Positions 49,845 to 57,935 of a stretch of 64,000 nt of DNA are shown piece after piece; position 1 is the stretch's first letter; each line of letters opens with the position of its first letter. The notes below the pieces were generated by a model, which saw only the letters and a program-made list of their open reading frames with translations, was not told where the DNA came from and searched no databases. Made by a program: the position numbers and the translations under genes. This DNA comes from Enterobacter asburiae (lineage in GTDB: Bacteria; Pseudomonadota; Gammaproteobacteria; Enterobacterales; Enterobacteriaceae). Location of the stretch: the NCBI RefSeq assembly GCF_008080435.1, contig NZ_VRKN01000001.1, positions 372,001 through 436,000 on the forward strand, read 5' to 3'.

Positions 49845-50303
49845 ATGACTGTCACGGACATCGTACTGGTTTTATTTATTGCAGCCCTTCTGGCTTACGC
49901 GATCTATGACGAGTTCATCATGCCCCGCCGCCACGGCGAGACGCTGCTCTCCCTTCCCCTTCTGCGACGCGGGCGCGTGGATGCGTTTATCTTCGCGGGC
50001 CTCATCGCTATTCTTATTTACAATAACGTCACCAGCCATGGTGCAATATTAACCACATGGTTATTATGTGCGCTGGCATTAATGGCGGTTTATCTGTTCT
50101 GGATCCGCACGCCGAAAATCATTTTTAAATCCCGCGGGTTTTTCTTCGCCAATGTGTGGATAGAATATAACCGTATTAAAGAGATGAATTTATCTGAAGA
50201 CGGTGTGCTGGTGATGCAATTAGAACAACGCCGCCTGCTTGTTCGGGTGAAGAATATTGATGACCTGGAAAAGATATACAAGTTACTCGTTAAAACTCAA
50301 TAA
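49845..50303 (+). CDS. yobD: YobD, inner-membrane protein (UPF0266)
   Basis: 152 residues with three membrane helices (about 4-22, 45-62, 68-86) and a soluble C-terminal part (about 90-152). Function unknown. CTGGAGG lies before the ATG. It sits between manZ and mntP as in E. coli; the MntR-type boxes start right after its stop. Confidence 0.93.
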   Translation: MTVTDIVLVLFIAALLAYAIYDEFIMPRRHGETLLSLPLLRRGRVDAFIFAGLIAILIYNNVTSHGAILTTWLLCALALMAVYLFWIRTPKIIFKSRGFFFANVWIEYNRIKEMNLSEDGVLVMQLEQRRLLVRVKNIDDLEKIYKLLVKTQ

Positions 50304-50308
50304 GTTAT

Positions 50309-50330
50309 ATATATAGCAATGGCTATATAT
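50309..50330. promoter_or_regulatory. MntR-type box 1
   Basis: ATATATAGC-AATG-GCTATATAT: perfect 9-base arms. The core AGC-N4-GCT matches the E. coli MntR sites before mntH and mntP. Confidence 0.7.
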
Positions 50331-50351
50331 TGCGTTTATCGTGCGCAAGAA

Positions 50352-50369
50352 ATATAGCCAAAGCTATAT
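50352..50369. promoter_or_regulatory. MntR-type box 2
   Basis: ATATAGC-CAAA-GCTATAT: perfect 7-base arms, centred 41 bases (about four helical turns) from box 1, so both would face the same side of DNA. Confidence 0.7.
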
Positions 50370-50467
50370 CCCCTTCGTTAATCTGATCTCTATTTGTTAA
50401 CGATATCTTCACGCTTAAAGACAAATGAAAATCGTTATCACTAAGCATTTTAAATAATGCCTCTTCA

Positions 50468-50495
50468 TTGTTGTTTTATATTCTCAAAATATGTT
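50468..50495 (+). promoter_or_regulatory. Candidate mntP promoter
   Basis: TTGTTG (50468-50473) and TATGTT (50490-50495), spacer 16, directly before the riboswitch leader. Confidence 0.4.
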
Positions 50496-50504
50496 AAGGT
50501 TGCG

Positions 50505-50700
50505 CCCGTCGTTGGGGAGTAGCCGATTTCCTGTTCGCAGGAAATGTACGTGTCAACATACTCGTTGAAAAACGTGGCGCGTACGGATCGCTGACAGCAC
50601 ATCTTATGTGCGGCGCGATCAGGCGAGACCATAGATACATCAACTGCTGTTTACTGGGGGCAGTGATGTGTCATATGGATATCCCCGGTCTGGACGCTGT
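50505..50700 (+). ncRNA. yybP-ykoY manganese riboswitch leader of mntP
   Basis: The 200-base leader of mntP begins CGTCGTTGGGGAGTAGCCGA, the conserved 5-prime part of the yybP-ykoY class, followed by a GC hairpin (CCTGTTCGCAGG) and further paired segments up to the start codon. This element senses Mn2+ and raises mntP expression. The exact 3-prime limit is not determined by eye. Confidence 0.8.
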
Positions 50701-50701
50701 T

Positions 50702-51268
50702 ATGAATATCTCCGCTACGATCCTCCTCGCTTTTGGCATGTCCATGGATGCATTTGCTGCTTCCATCGGAAAAGGCGCCACGCTCCACAAACCTAAATTC
50801 TCAGAAGCCCTGCGTACCGGCCTTATTTTTGGTGCTATCGAAACGCTGACGCCGCTTATCGGCTGGGGCCTTGGCATGCTCGCCAGCCAGTTCGTGCTGG
50901 AGTGGAACCACTGGATTGCGTTCGTTCTGCTGGTATTTCTCGGTGGCCGAATGGTGATTGAAGGTTTTCGCGGCGGTGATGAAGAAGACGAGGAGCCTCA
51001 GCACCGCCACGGATTCTGGCTGCTGGTCACCACGGCAATTGCCACCAGCCTTGATGCGATGGCCGTCGGTGTCGGTCTGGCATTCCTGCAGGTCAATATT
51101 ATCGCCACCGCGCTGGCCATCGGCTGCGCAACGCTGATCATGTCCACGCTGGGCATGATGGTCGGACGGTTTATCGGCCCGCTGCTGGGTAAACGCGCCG
51201 AGATCCTGGGGGGAATTGTGTTGATTGGCATTGGTGCCCAAATCCTCTGGGCACACTTCGCCGGTTAA
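50702..51268 (+). CDS. mntP: Manganese efflux pump MntP
   Basis: 188 residues from ATG 50702 (same as E. coli). Two related halves with Asp-containing helices, [15 protein letters not shown] and [15 protein letters not shown], form six membrane helices; an acidic loop [10 protein letters not shown] lies between. It exports Mn2+ across the inner membrane. Upstream MntR boxes and riboswitch give double control. The stop shares TTAA with the convergent rlmA stop. Confidence 0.96.
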   Translation: MNISATILLAFGMSMDAFAASIGKGATLHKPKFSEALRTGLIFGAIETLTPLIGWGLGMLASQFVLEWNHWIAFVLLVFLGGRMVIEGFRGGDEEDEEPQHRHGFWLLVTTAIATSLDAMAVGVGLAFLQVNIIATALAIGCATLIMSTLGMMVGRFIGPLLGKRAEILGGIVLIGIGAQILWAHFAG

Positions 51269-52080
51269 TCTTCGCGCTGCCAGACGTGGATACTGAAATC
51301 TGTCTGGCAGCAAAATGTTGAGCGTGCAGCTAACGCTTCCCACACTTCCGGTTTTGCCCGCCACGCGAACGGCGTCATCTGCAGCAACGCGGTGGCCTCT
51401 TCCCCTTTCAGCGTCATTTCATACGCCACGGTTTGCTCATGCTTTAGGGTAAAACCGGCCAGCTGTTCAGAATGAGGAGCATGCAGACGCACTTCGTCGT
51501 AGATCAGCCCTTTCAGCTCCATCAGATGACGCGGGCCCGGCGTCACGGTGACCACCCATCCGCCCGGTTTCACCACGCGAGCCAGCTCTTCCGCCTTGCA
51601 GGGCGCGTAAATGCGGATAACAGCATCCATGCTGGCATCGTCAAACGGCAGCCGGTGGCTGGATGCCACGCAGAACGTCACGTCCGCGTAACGCTTTGCC
51701 GCCGCGCGAATAGCCACTTTCGACACGTCCAGACCGAATGTCAACGCGCCCTTCTCACGGGCAATCTCAGCAAACCGTGCGGTGTAGTACCCTTCCCCGC
51801 AGCCGATATCGAGCATGGCGGTTGATGCACCCGGCAGAATGTCATTCAGCCTCTGCGCGACCGTCTCCCGCAGCGGCAGATAGTGTCCGGCATCAAGAAA
51901 CGCGCGGCGCGCCTGCATCATCTCTGCACTGTCGCCTGGATCGCGGGAGCGCTTATGCTGCACCGGCAGAAGATTCACGTAGCCTTCTTTTGCCATATCA
52001 AACTGATGCCCCTGCGGACAGGTATAACTTTTATCTGAGTGCGTCAGGGGGGCGTGGCAAAGGGGACAACTGAAGGACAT
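51265..52080 (-). CDS. rlmA: 23S rRNA (G745-N1) methyltransferase RlmA
   Basis: 271 residues. N-terminal zinc finger ligands Cys5, Cys8, Cys21, His25; SAM-binding motif [15 protein letters not shown]. It methylates G745 in helix 35 of 23S rRNA. It overlaps mntP by 4 bases, tail to tail, and follows the PBP3 paralog after 65 bases. Confidence 0.95.
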   Translation of the reverse strand: MSFSCPLCHAPLTHSDKSYTCPQGHQFDMAKEGYVNLLPVQHKRSRDPGDSAEMMQARRAFLDAGHYLPLRETVAQRLNDILPGASTAMLDIGCGEGYYTARFAEIAREKGALTFGLDVSKVAIRAAAKRYADVTFCVASSHRLPFDDASMDAVIRIYAPCKAEELARVVKPGGWVVTVTPGPRHLMELKGLIYDEVRLHAPHSEQLAGFTLKHEQTVAYEMTLKGEEATALLQMTPFAWRAKPEVWEALAARSTFCCQTDFSIHVWQRED

Positions 52081-52145
52081 GGTGACTCCGGAGCATAATC
52101 AAAGGGCGAAGTGTACCGCTATTCGCCCTGGTTATAAACGCCCGG

Positions 52146-53888
52146 TTAACGCATAACGATGAGGTGATCGGAACCCGCCGGTAACCCGTCAGGTTTCACA
52201 TTCTCCAGACGCAGCACGTTACCCATAATCTCACTGAAGACAGGCGCGGAGACGGCACCGCCGTAGTAGGCCCCATTTTGCGGATCGTTAATGACCACCA
52301 CCAGGGCAAAGCGCGGATCGCTGGCAGGCGCAACGCCGGCAGTATAGGCAACGTATTTATCGACGTACTTCCCGCTGTCGTCAATTTTCTTCGCCGTACC
52401 GGTTTTTACCGCCACCCGGTAATCGCGAACGGCGGCCTTAACCCCGCCGCCGCCGGGCAGCGCAACGCTCTCCATCATGTGCTCCACCTCGTGCGCAATC
52501 TCTTCCGACATGACGCGGTGCCCGATAACAGGTGGATCGATACGCGTAATTGAGAGAGGTCGCTCAAGCCCGAAACCGCCAATCGTGGCGTAGACGTGCG
52601 CCAGCTGGAGCGGCGTCACCATCAGTCCGTAACCGAAGGCAAAGGTCGCGCGGTCGAGCTGGCTCCAGTATTTACGCTGGGGCAACAGCCCCGCGCTCTC
52701 ACCCGTTAAGCCAAGCCCCGTATTCGTGCCAAACCCAAAGTTTCGATAGGTATCAATAAGATGCTGGACAGGCATTGCCAGGGACAGTCGGGAAACGCCG
52801 GTGTCGCTCGATTTTTGCAGGATCCCGGTCATGGTCAGTTCAGGATAATAGCCCACATCGCGGATACGATGCCCGTCGAGGATATACGGGTGAGTGTCAA
52901 TCACGCTGTCCGGCTGGACCAGCCCCTGCTGCAGGGCCGTCATCAGCACCAGCGGTTTGACCGTCGAACCGGGTTCGAACGTATCGCTGATCGCACGGTT
53001 GCGAAAATCGTTTATCGTCGCGCCTTCCCGGTTATTGGGGTTGAAATCCGGGTAGCTCGCCATGGCGAGAATTTCCCCGGTTGGGATATTAATTAACACC
53101 GATGCCCCAGACTCGGCCTTGTTCCAGGCCACGGCATTATCGAGTGCATCTTCAGTGATGGTTTGCAGTCGCTCGTCGATACTTAACTGGATGTTATGCG
53201 CCGGTGCTGGTGCCACTTCCGTCAGGTTTTCAACCACGCGTCCGTAGCGGTCTTCCCTTACCTGTCGCACACCCGCCTTGCCGGTGAGCTGCGCGTTGAA
53301 GCTCTTTTCCACGCCTTCAATGCCCTGCCCGTCAATATTGGTGAAGCCAATCAGGTTCGCTGCCACATGGCCCGCAGGATAAAAACGGCGGGATTCATCG
53401 CGTAAATTGATGCCGGGCAGATTCAGTTTATCGATCCACTTTGCCTGTACAGGATCGACCTGACGGGCAAGATAAATAAAACGCCCCTGCGGGTTGGCGT
53501 TGATTCGCGCCGAGAGTGTGCCCAGGGAGAGATGCAGCGCATTTGCCAACGCCTGCCAGCGTTCGTCAACCCCGACGCCCCCTTTTGCCAGCACAGTTTT
53601 AGGATCGGCCCAAACGGCCCGGACAGGTACGCTCACCGCCAGGGGGCGACCTTCGCGATCCATTATCATGCCGCGCGGCGCATCAATCGCCAGTTGACGG
53701 AGGGAGCGCATATCTTCCTGCTTCACCAGATTGTCAGGCTTGATGATTTGCAGCCAGGCAACGCGGCCCAGCAAAAAAGCCAGACTACAAAAAATAGCTA
53801 AACAGAGCAGCACAAAACGCGCCGGCGTGAAATTTCCGGCAGTCGTTATCGATTTCTTCTTCACCTGAACCCCAGGACTGTTAAACAA
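52146..53888 (-). CDS. Second FtsI-like peptidoglycan transpeptidase (PBP3 paralog)
   Basis: 580 residues from TTG 53888 (GTG 53864 is an alternative giving 572). Short cytosolic tail, one membrane helix (about 23-44), pedestal domain, then transpeptidase with Ser308-TVK, Ser360-Ser361-Asp362 and Lys495-TGT. It is close to FtsI (LARQVDPVQAKWI, ESRRFYPAGHVAANLIGFTN) but is not in the dcw cluster. Salmonella carries such a paralog (PBP3-SAL, active at acid pH), and this is probably its counterpart. The SxN motif reads SSD where E. coli FtsI has SSN. It likely crosslinks septal wall under special conditions, such as acid. E. coli K-12 lacks it here. Confidence 0.88.
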   Translation of the reverse strand: MFNSPGVQVKKKSITTAGNFTPARFVLLCLAIFCSLAFLLGRVAWLQIIKPDNLVKQEDMRSLRQLAIDAPRGMIMDREGRPLAVSVPVRAVWADPKTVLAKGGVGVDERWQALANALHLSLGTLSARINANPQGRFIYLARQVDPVQAKWIDKLNLPGINLRDESRRFYPAGHVAANLIGFTNIDGQGIEGVEKSFNAQLTGKAGVRQVREDRYGRVVENLTEVAPAPAHNIQLSIDERLQTITEDALDNAVAWNKAESGASVLINIPTGEILAMASYPDFNPNNREGATINDFRNRAISDTFEPGSTVKPLVLMTALQQGLVQPDSVIDTHPYILDGHRIRDVGYYPELTMTGILQKSSDTGVSRLSLAMPVQHLIDTYRNFGFGTNTGLGLTGESAGLLPQRKYWSQLDRATFAFGYGLMVTPLQLAHVYATIGGFGLERPLSITRIDPPVIGHRVMSEEIAHEVEHMMESVALPGGGGVKAAVRDYRVAVKTGTAKKIDDSGKYVDKYVAYTAGVAPASDPRFALVVVINDPQNGAYYGGAVSAPVFSEIMGNVLRLENVKPDGLPAGSDHLIVMR

Positions 53889-54009
53889 CGCCCTGATTTA
53901 ACGAGAAAAGATGGGCTTAGGGTGGGGAAACAGTGCTACTAACCTCGCAGCTTTGCAACAAGTTACTAACAAGGCCACAGATGGTAATATTTTGAAAGAT
54001 AAAGGGCAT

Positions 54010-54039
54010 AAAAAAGCCCCGCGTTATGCGAGGCTTTAT
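54010..54039 (-). terminator. Terminator of cspC
   Basis: AAAAAAGCCCCGCGTTATGC then GAGGCTTTAT: a stem with one mismatch and a T run on the minus strand, 45 bases after the cspC stop. Confidence 0.8.
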
Positions 54040-54083
54040 GTCTGAGATTGAAGTGCTAAGCGCTTCAGTCAGCAGTGGTTCGA

Positions 54084-54293
54084 TCAGATAGCAGTTACGT
54101 TAACTGCAGCTGGGCCTTTCTGGCCGTCCTGAATTTCGAACTCAACGTTCTGGCCTTCAGCCAGAGTTTTGAAGCCGTTACCCTGGATTGCAGAGAAGTG
54201 TACGAACACGTCTTTGCTGCCGTCAGCAGGAGTAATGAAACCAAAACCTTTAGACTCGTTGAACCACTTAACTTGACCTTTAATCTTTGCCAT
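54084..54293 (-). CDS. cspC: Cold shock-like protein CspC
   Basis: 69 residues. RNA-binding motifs KGFGFITP and VFVHFSAI are complete. Constitutive RNA chaperone and antiterminator in E. coli, which also stabilises rpoS mRNA. It follows yobF by 26 bases on the minus strand, as in E. coli. Confidence 0.97.
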
Positions 54294-54319
54294 TTTGCAA
54301 AATTCCTTAGAGTGTTTTC

Positions 54320-54451
54320 TTAGCCCGCAGGCATTAACTGAGATAAAACTGAGACATTACTGCATGAGGCACTAATATAAGGTTCGGCAGAGAAGCGGTA
54401 TTCAACGACAACGTGTTTACTCAGGACTTCTTTACTGAAAATGCCACACAT
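54320..54451 (-). CDS. yobF: YobF small stress protein
   Basis: 43 residues read directly from the sequence: [20 protein letters not shown], then [20 protein letters not shown] and PAG. The first half matches E. coli YobF, a small protein co-transcribed with cspC that accumulates in heat or oxidative stress; the C-terminus differs and is slightly shorter. Function unknown. Confidence 0.88.
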
Positions 54452-54976
54452 AAACAGAACTGTACCTCGTTTGACCCAAAACGTGTTATCACACACTATG
54501 TTTAATATGGCAAGCCATTTTTAAACATGTCTCGATCCGCCGCACAAATTCGAACAGTGCCTGTCAGGTTTTGCACAATTATGCGCATCACGTACAGACA
54601 GCTCTGCTGCGTAACAAAGACCCAGCATTGCTTTCACAACCGCTGTAATCTAAGACTTTTTTAACATAGCTCAATCATAACGAAGCGTCCAGCAACCGGG
54701 AAAAGAAATCTTACGTCTTGATTGAGTTAGAACAATTTGTGAAAACTTATGCTTAAATCATTGTAACGCGACCAAATTGTTTCAGAGAAAAAACACCGTT
54801 AATAACCCACACCCAGTTGTATTAAAATGCACCAGTTAATAAACCGTGTTATGCACCAAAATAATGAAATTTTTATGACTCTGCATCAAAAGAAGGCAAG
54901 CAAAACGTTTCGATATAAATAAAACATTTCTGCGCGCGTTTACATACAGAATATATGCAACAATTAATCGCTTCGT
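54452..54976. other. AT-rich leader/intergenic region upstream of yobF-cspC
   Basis: 525 bases without a convincing gene on either strand, lying between the MBL-hydrolase stop and yobF. It must contain the yobF-cspC promoter and the 3-prime end of the MBL gene. No clear terminator hairpin was found for the MBL gene. Confidence 0.5.
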
Positions 54977-55966
54977 TTATAAGGATAAATATTCACCAAT
55001 TTTCAATATCCTGAAAGAATGATTAACTGGTGCTAAATTATCTAGCGCGTCAGTTAACTCCCGCACAGGTTCATCCAGGGCTTCATCTGCCAGTTCAAAC
55101 ACGCCCCAGTGAATGGGAAACGCCAGAGGACAACCCATCTGCTGCCACAATGCCACCGCTGATTGCGGATCCATATGATGGACAGCCATAAACCATCGTG
55201 GGGCATAGGCACCAATCGGTAACGCGGCAGCATCTATATGGCCCAGGCGTTCTGGTATCAACAGCAGCTCAGGCGAATACCCCGTATCACCGCTGAACCA
55301 GAAACGATGATGTCGACCTTCCATAACCCAGCCGCACCATAATGAGCGATTGCGGTTCCATGGCGTGCGCATACTCCAGTGCTGTGCCGGTACAGCGGTC
55401 AGCGTGATCCCCTGCCAGGTGAAACTCTGCCACCAGTCGAGCTCAACCACGCGTTTTGCTCCCCGACGTCGAAACCAGTCGGCCAGGCCCAGCGGAACAA
55501 AAAAACTGATGTCGGGAAAGCGTTTGAGGATACGGCGAATGGTCGCGTCATCAAGATGATCGTAATGATTGTGCGAGATGACGACCGCATCAAGCTGATG
55601 AAGTTGATCGACTGACAGCACGGGAGGCGTTTTACGCTGTGGTCCCAGGAAAGGGAGCGGAGAAGCGCGCCGTGAAAAAACCGGATCGGTAAGGAGGATA
55701 TTGCCGTCCAGCTGCAGCAACACACTCGCGTGTCCGAGCCACCACACCCCATCTTCATGAGGTTGCGTAAGCTCAACCGGTTGCCACCACTGGCGGATAA
55801 AGTCTTCATAACCCAACGCGGGTGGCTTCGGTAAACCGGCCTCTTTACGCGCTTTACGCCAACGGTCAAGGTCGCCGGGTTGATGTCCGACAGAATCGGT
55901 ATTACGAAAACCGTTCGGAGTGTGATGTTTCAGGGAGGGGTCATACCAGGGATTTTTCCAGACCAC
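54977..55966 (-). CDS. MBL-fold metallo-hydrolase (NAPE-PLD/UlaG-like)
   Basis: 329 residues. Zinc motif ISHNHYDHLD, then WFSGDTGYSPE and PIHWGVFELADE, as in the NAPE-PLD-like branch of the metallo-beta-lactamase fold. N-terminal region with NTDSVGHQPGDLDRW, no signal peptide. Substrate unknown (phosphodiester or lactone). GTG 55966 is chosen because GGAGG lies five bases before it; GTG 55972 is too close. It lies 23 bases after yebO on the same strand. E. coli K-12 has nothing here, so it is an insertion between yebO and yobF. Confidence 0.85.
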   Translation of the reverse strand: MVWKNPWYDPSLKHHTPNGFRNTDSVGHQPGDLDRWRKARKEAGLPKPPALGYEDFIRQWWQPVELTQPHEDGVWWLGHASVLLQLDGNILLTDPVFSRRASPLPFLGPQRKTPPVLSVDQLHQLDAVVISHNHYDHLDDATIRRILKRFPDISFFVPLGLADWFRRRGAKRVVELDWWQSFTWQGITLTAVPAQHWSMRTPWNRNRSLWCGWVMEGRHHRFWFSGDTGYSPELLLIPERLGHIDAAALPIGAYAPRWFMAVHHMDPQSAVALWQQMGCPLAFPIHWGVFELADEALDEPVRELTDALDNLAPVNHSFRILKIGEYLSL

Positions 55967-55989
55967 AGCCACCTCCCAGCATAAAAAGA

Positions 55990-56280
55990 TTAACGCTCAG
56001 CCACCAGGCGGATAAAGTCGTCTTCGTCTTTGGTATCTTCAGCGACCGCGTCTCTCGGCGCGTCTTTCTCTTCCGGTTCGTTAGCCTCACACAGACGGCG
56101 TAGCAGCGCAGTCTGACGTTTTTGCTGATCGAGCAGCGCTTCCAGCAGTTCAATCTGCTCGCTAGTACGCGAACTGGCACGGTTCACGAAAAACCAAATG
56201 ACCAGCCCCACAAGCAGAACAACCAAAGAAATCACCAGGGATGCCATATTCAGCAGCCCTGAATTCAGTAACTCACCCAT
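55990..56280 (-). CDS. yebO: YebO, small membrane protein
   Basis: 96 residues: one membrane helix (about 12-34), a coiled segment (SEQIELLEALLDQQKRQTAL) and the conserved ending FIRLVAER. Function unknown; the gene is part of the cspC-yobF-yebO-mgrB block in E. coli. Confidence 0.93.
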   Translation of the reverse strand: MGELLNSGLLNMASLVISLVVLLVGLVIWFFVNRASSRTSEQIELLEALLDQQKRQTALLRRLCEANEPEEKDAPRDAVAEDTKDEDDFIRLVAER

Positions 56281-56354
56281 TTCACCACCTCAATAAAAAC
56301 GTCTATTTTACCACTGGCGCGAAGGAAGGAAATCACCTTGAGAAAAAATGCGTG

Positions 56355-56498
56355 TTACCACGGAATAAACTTATTGATTGCGCAAACGCCGCTAAAAAAC
56401 TGTACATCCTGATCGCACATCACATTGATCGTCTGCGTCCATAACACCACGCACGCTATCAGCACGATAATCAGAATTACCCAGCGTATTTTTTTCAC
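56355..56498 (-). CDS. mgrB: MgrB, feedback inhibitor of PhoQ
   Basis: 47 residues read from GTG 56498: [20 protein letters not shown], then [19 protein letters not shown] and AINKFIPW. One inner-membrane helix; periplasmic Cys28 and Cys39, needed for activity in E. coli, are both present. It binds PhoQ and dampens PhoP/PhoQ signalling. No disruption or stop is seen, so the gene should be functional; loss in Klebsiella gives polymyxin resistance. GAGTG stands before the GTG. Confidence 0.93.
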   Translation of the reverse strand: MKKIRWVILIIVLIACVVLWTQTINVMCDQDVQFFSGVCAINKFIPW

Positions 56499-56607
56499 TC
56501 CACACTCCGTCTAAAAACCTGATGTAACGAGATTATCACGCTTATCTTAAACAAGGACTAACTGCGCCGCCATCGCGTTTTTTTCAGAATTCTGCACTTG
56601 TTTCATC

Positions 56608-56624
56608 GCGTAAACCGTTTACGC
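56608..56624. promoter_or_regulatory. Perfect palindrome between mgrB and yobH
   Basis: GCGTAAAC-C-GTTTACGC has 8-base perfect arms and a 1-base centre. It lies 35 bases before yobH and 110 bases before mgrB, overlapping the likely yobH promoter (TATGAT at 56631). The GTTTA halves recall PhoP half-sites, but inverted; the binding protein is unknown. Confidence 0.4.
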
Positions 56625-56658
56625 TAGCATTATGATAACAACGATAAAAGAGGTAATG

Positions 56659-56898
56659 ATGCGCTTAATCATTCGAACAATTATTGCACTGGCCATTGTC
56701 TGGATTGGCCTCCTGCTAACGGGTTATGGCGTGCTTGTGGGAAGCACCGAGAACGCAGCTGGGTTAGGGATTCAATGTAAATATTTAACAGCACAGGGCG
56801 TGAGCACTGCGCAATATCTGCATACTGACAGCGGGATCGTTGGCTTAACCCACTGTCCGGTCCTGCGTAAGACTTCCGTCGTGATTGATAATGGCTAA
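56659..56898 (+). CDS. yobH: YobH, small exported/membrane protein
   Basis: 79 residues from ATG 56659 (AGAGG five bases before; ATG 56656 is adjacent). N-terminal membrane helix (IIRTIIALAIVWIGLLLTGYG), then a short periplasmic part with Cys in GIQCKY and LTHCPVL. Matches E. coli YobH in length and sequence. Function unknown. Confidence 0.9.
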   Translation: MRLIIRTIIALAIVWIGLLLTGYGVLVGSTENAAGLGIQCKYLTAQGVSTAQYLHTDSGIVGLTHCPVLRKTSVVIDNG

Positions 56899-56919
56899 TC
56901 AGCTGGGTAAATGACTGAC

Positions 56920-56951
56920 AAAAAACGCCGCAACAGATGCGGCGTTTTTTT
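56920..56951. terminator. Bidirectional terminator between yobH and kdgR
   Basis: AAAAAACGCCGCAACAGATG then CGGCGTTTTTTT: stem of about 7 GC-rich pairs flanked by A and T runs. Confidence 0.85.
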
Positions 56952-56964
56952 ATGCGAGCAGAGA

Positions 56965-57756
56965 TTAGAACGGGTAGTCGTGATAACCCATCTGTTCAGA
57001 AATCTTACGTGCGGCAGTGTGCAGAATAGCCACATACTCATGCAGACGCTCTTCGGAGAAGCGTAAGGTTGGGAAGGAGATACTTAAGCCCGCGATCACC
57101 ACGCCAAAACGGTCAAACACCGGAACGCCGATGCAGCGCAGCCCCTCTTCCTGCTCCTCGTTATCTTCGCCATACCCCTGCTCGCGTACGTGGTCGAGCA
57201 CCGTTAACAGCGCGTCCGTGCTGGTAATGGTTCGTGAGGTACTTTGCTTGTATTCCACGCCTTCGAGGATCTGCTTCACTTCCTCACGATCGCGCCACGC
57301 CAGCAGAACCTTACCAATCGCGGTACTGTAGAGCGGGTTGCGACGACCAATGCGCGAATACATGCGCAGATTGTACATGGAGTCGATTTTATGGATGTAA
57401 ACAATGCTGTCTTCATCCAGCGCGCCGAGATGGATGGTCTCTTTGGTCAGGCGAGAGATTTCACGCATCTGAATATCGGCGCTGCGGATCAGGTCAACAT
57501 TTTGTAGCGCACGGGCACCCAGCTCAAACAGCTTCAGCGTCAGAGAGTATTTTTCAGATTCGCCTTCCTGGGCAACGTAGCCCAGCGACTTCATGGTTTG
57601 CAAAAAGCGATATACGGTGCTTTTCGACATCATCACGCGCTGCGACAACTCTGTAATACCTATTTCACGCTCTTCTCCCAGCGCCTGTAAGATGCCAAAC
57701 ACCTTCAGCACGGAAGAAACAGAATCTGGCTGTTTATCCAAATCCGCAATAGCCAT
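56965..57756 (-). CDS. kdgR: KdgR, IclR-family repressor of KDG catabolism
   Basis: 263 residues. N-terminal winged helix (LGEEREIGITELSQRVMMSK, STVYRFLQTMKSLGYV) and an IclR ligand domain with EEGLRCIGVPVFDRFG. It represses genes for 2-keto-3-deoxygluconate use (kdgT, eda and pectin genes) until KDG binds. It is divergent from yebQ, which it probably controls; an AT-rich imperfect inverted repeat (57779-57812) in the 179-base gap may be its site. Confidence 0.95.
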   Translation of the reverse strand: MAIADLDKQPDSVSSVLKVFGILQALGEEREIGITELSQRVMMSKSTVYRFLQTMKSLGYVAQEGESEKYSLTLKLFELGARALQNVDLIRSADIQMREISRLTKETIHLGALDEDSIVYIHKIDSMYNLRMYSRIGRRNPLYSTAIGKVLLAWRDREEVKQILEGVEYKQSTSRTITSTDALLTVLDHVREQGYGEDNEEQEEGLRCIGVPVFDRFGVVIAGLSISFPTLRFSEERLHEYVAILHTAARKISEQMGYHDYPF

Positions 57757-57935
57757 TTACCACCTCATAGAGAGTGTTTTATAAAAATCAGAACCGGTTT
57801 TTATTATAAGTTCCCGTCATGTCACCTGCAATCAATCCTCGTTTGCTTCGTTACAAATCTGCGACATATCACGGCTGTAACAATGCTAAAATAGTTACCC
57901 TGAGAATAATTTCACGCTGAGCTTTTTTAATCCTA

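Noticed and set aside
56499-56658. Classical PhoP direct-repeat box before mgrB
   Set aside because: TGTTTA (minus strand, near 56554) has only a weak second half-site at the right spacing, so I do not call it, although PhoP control is expected.
57779-57812. KdgR operator in the kdgR-yebQ gap
   Set aside because: AT-rich imperfect inverted repeat only; too weak to list as a site of its own, mentioned under kdgR.
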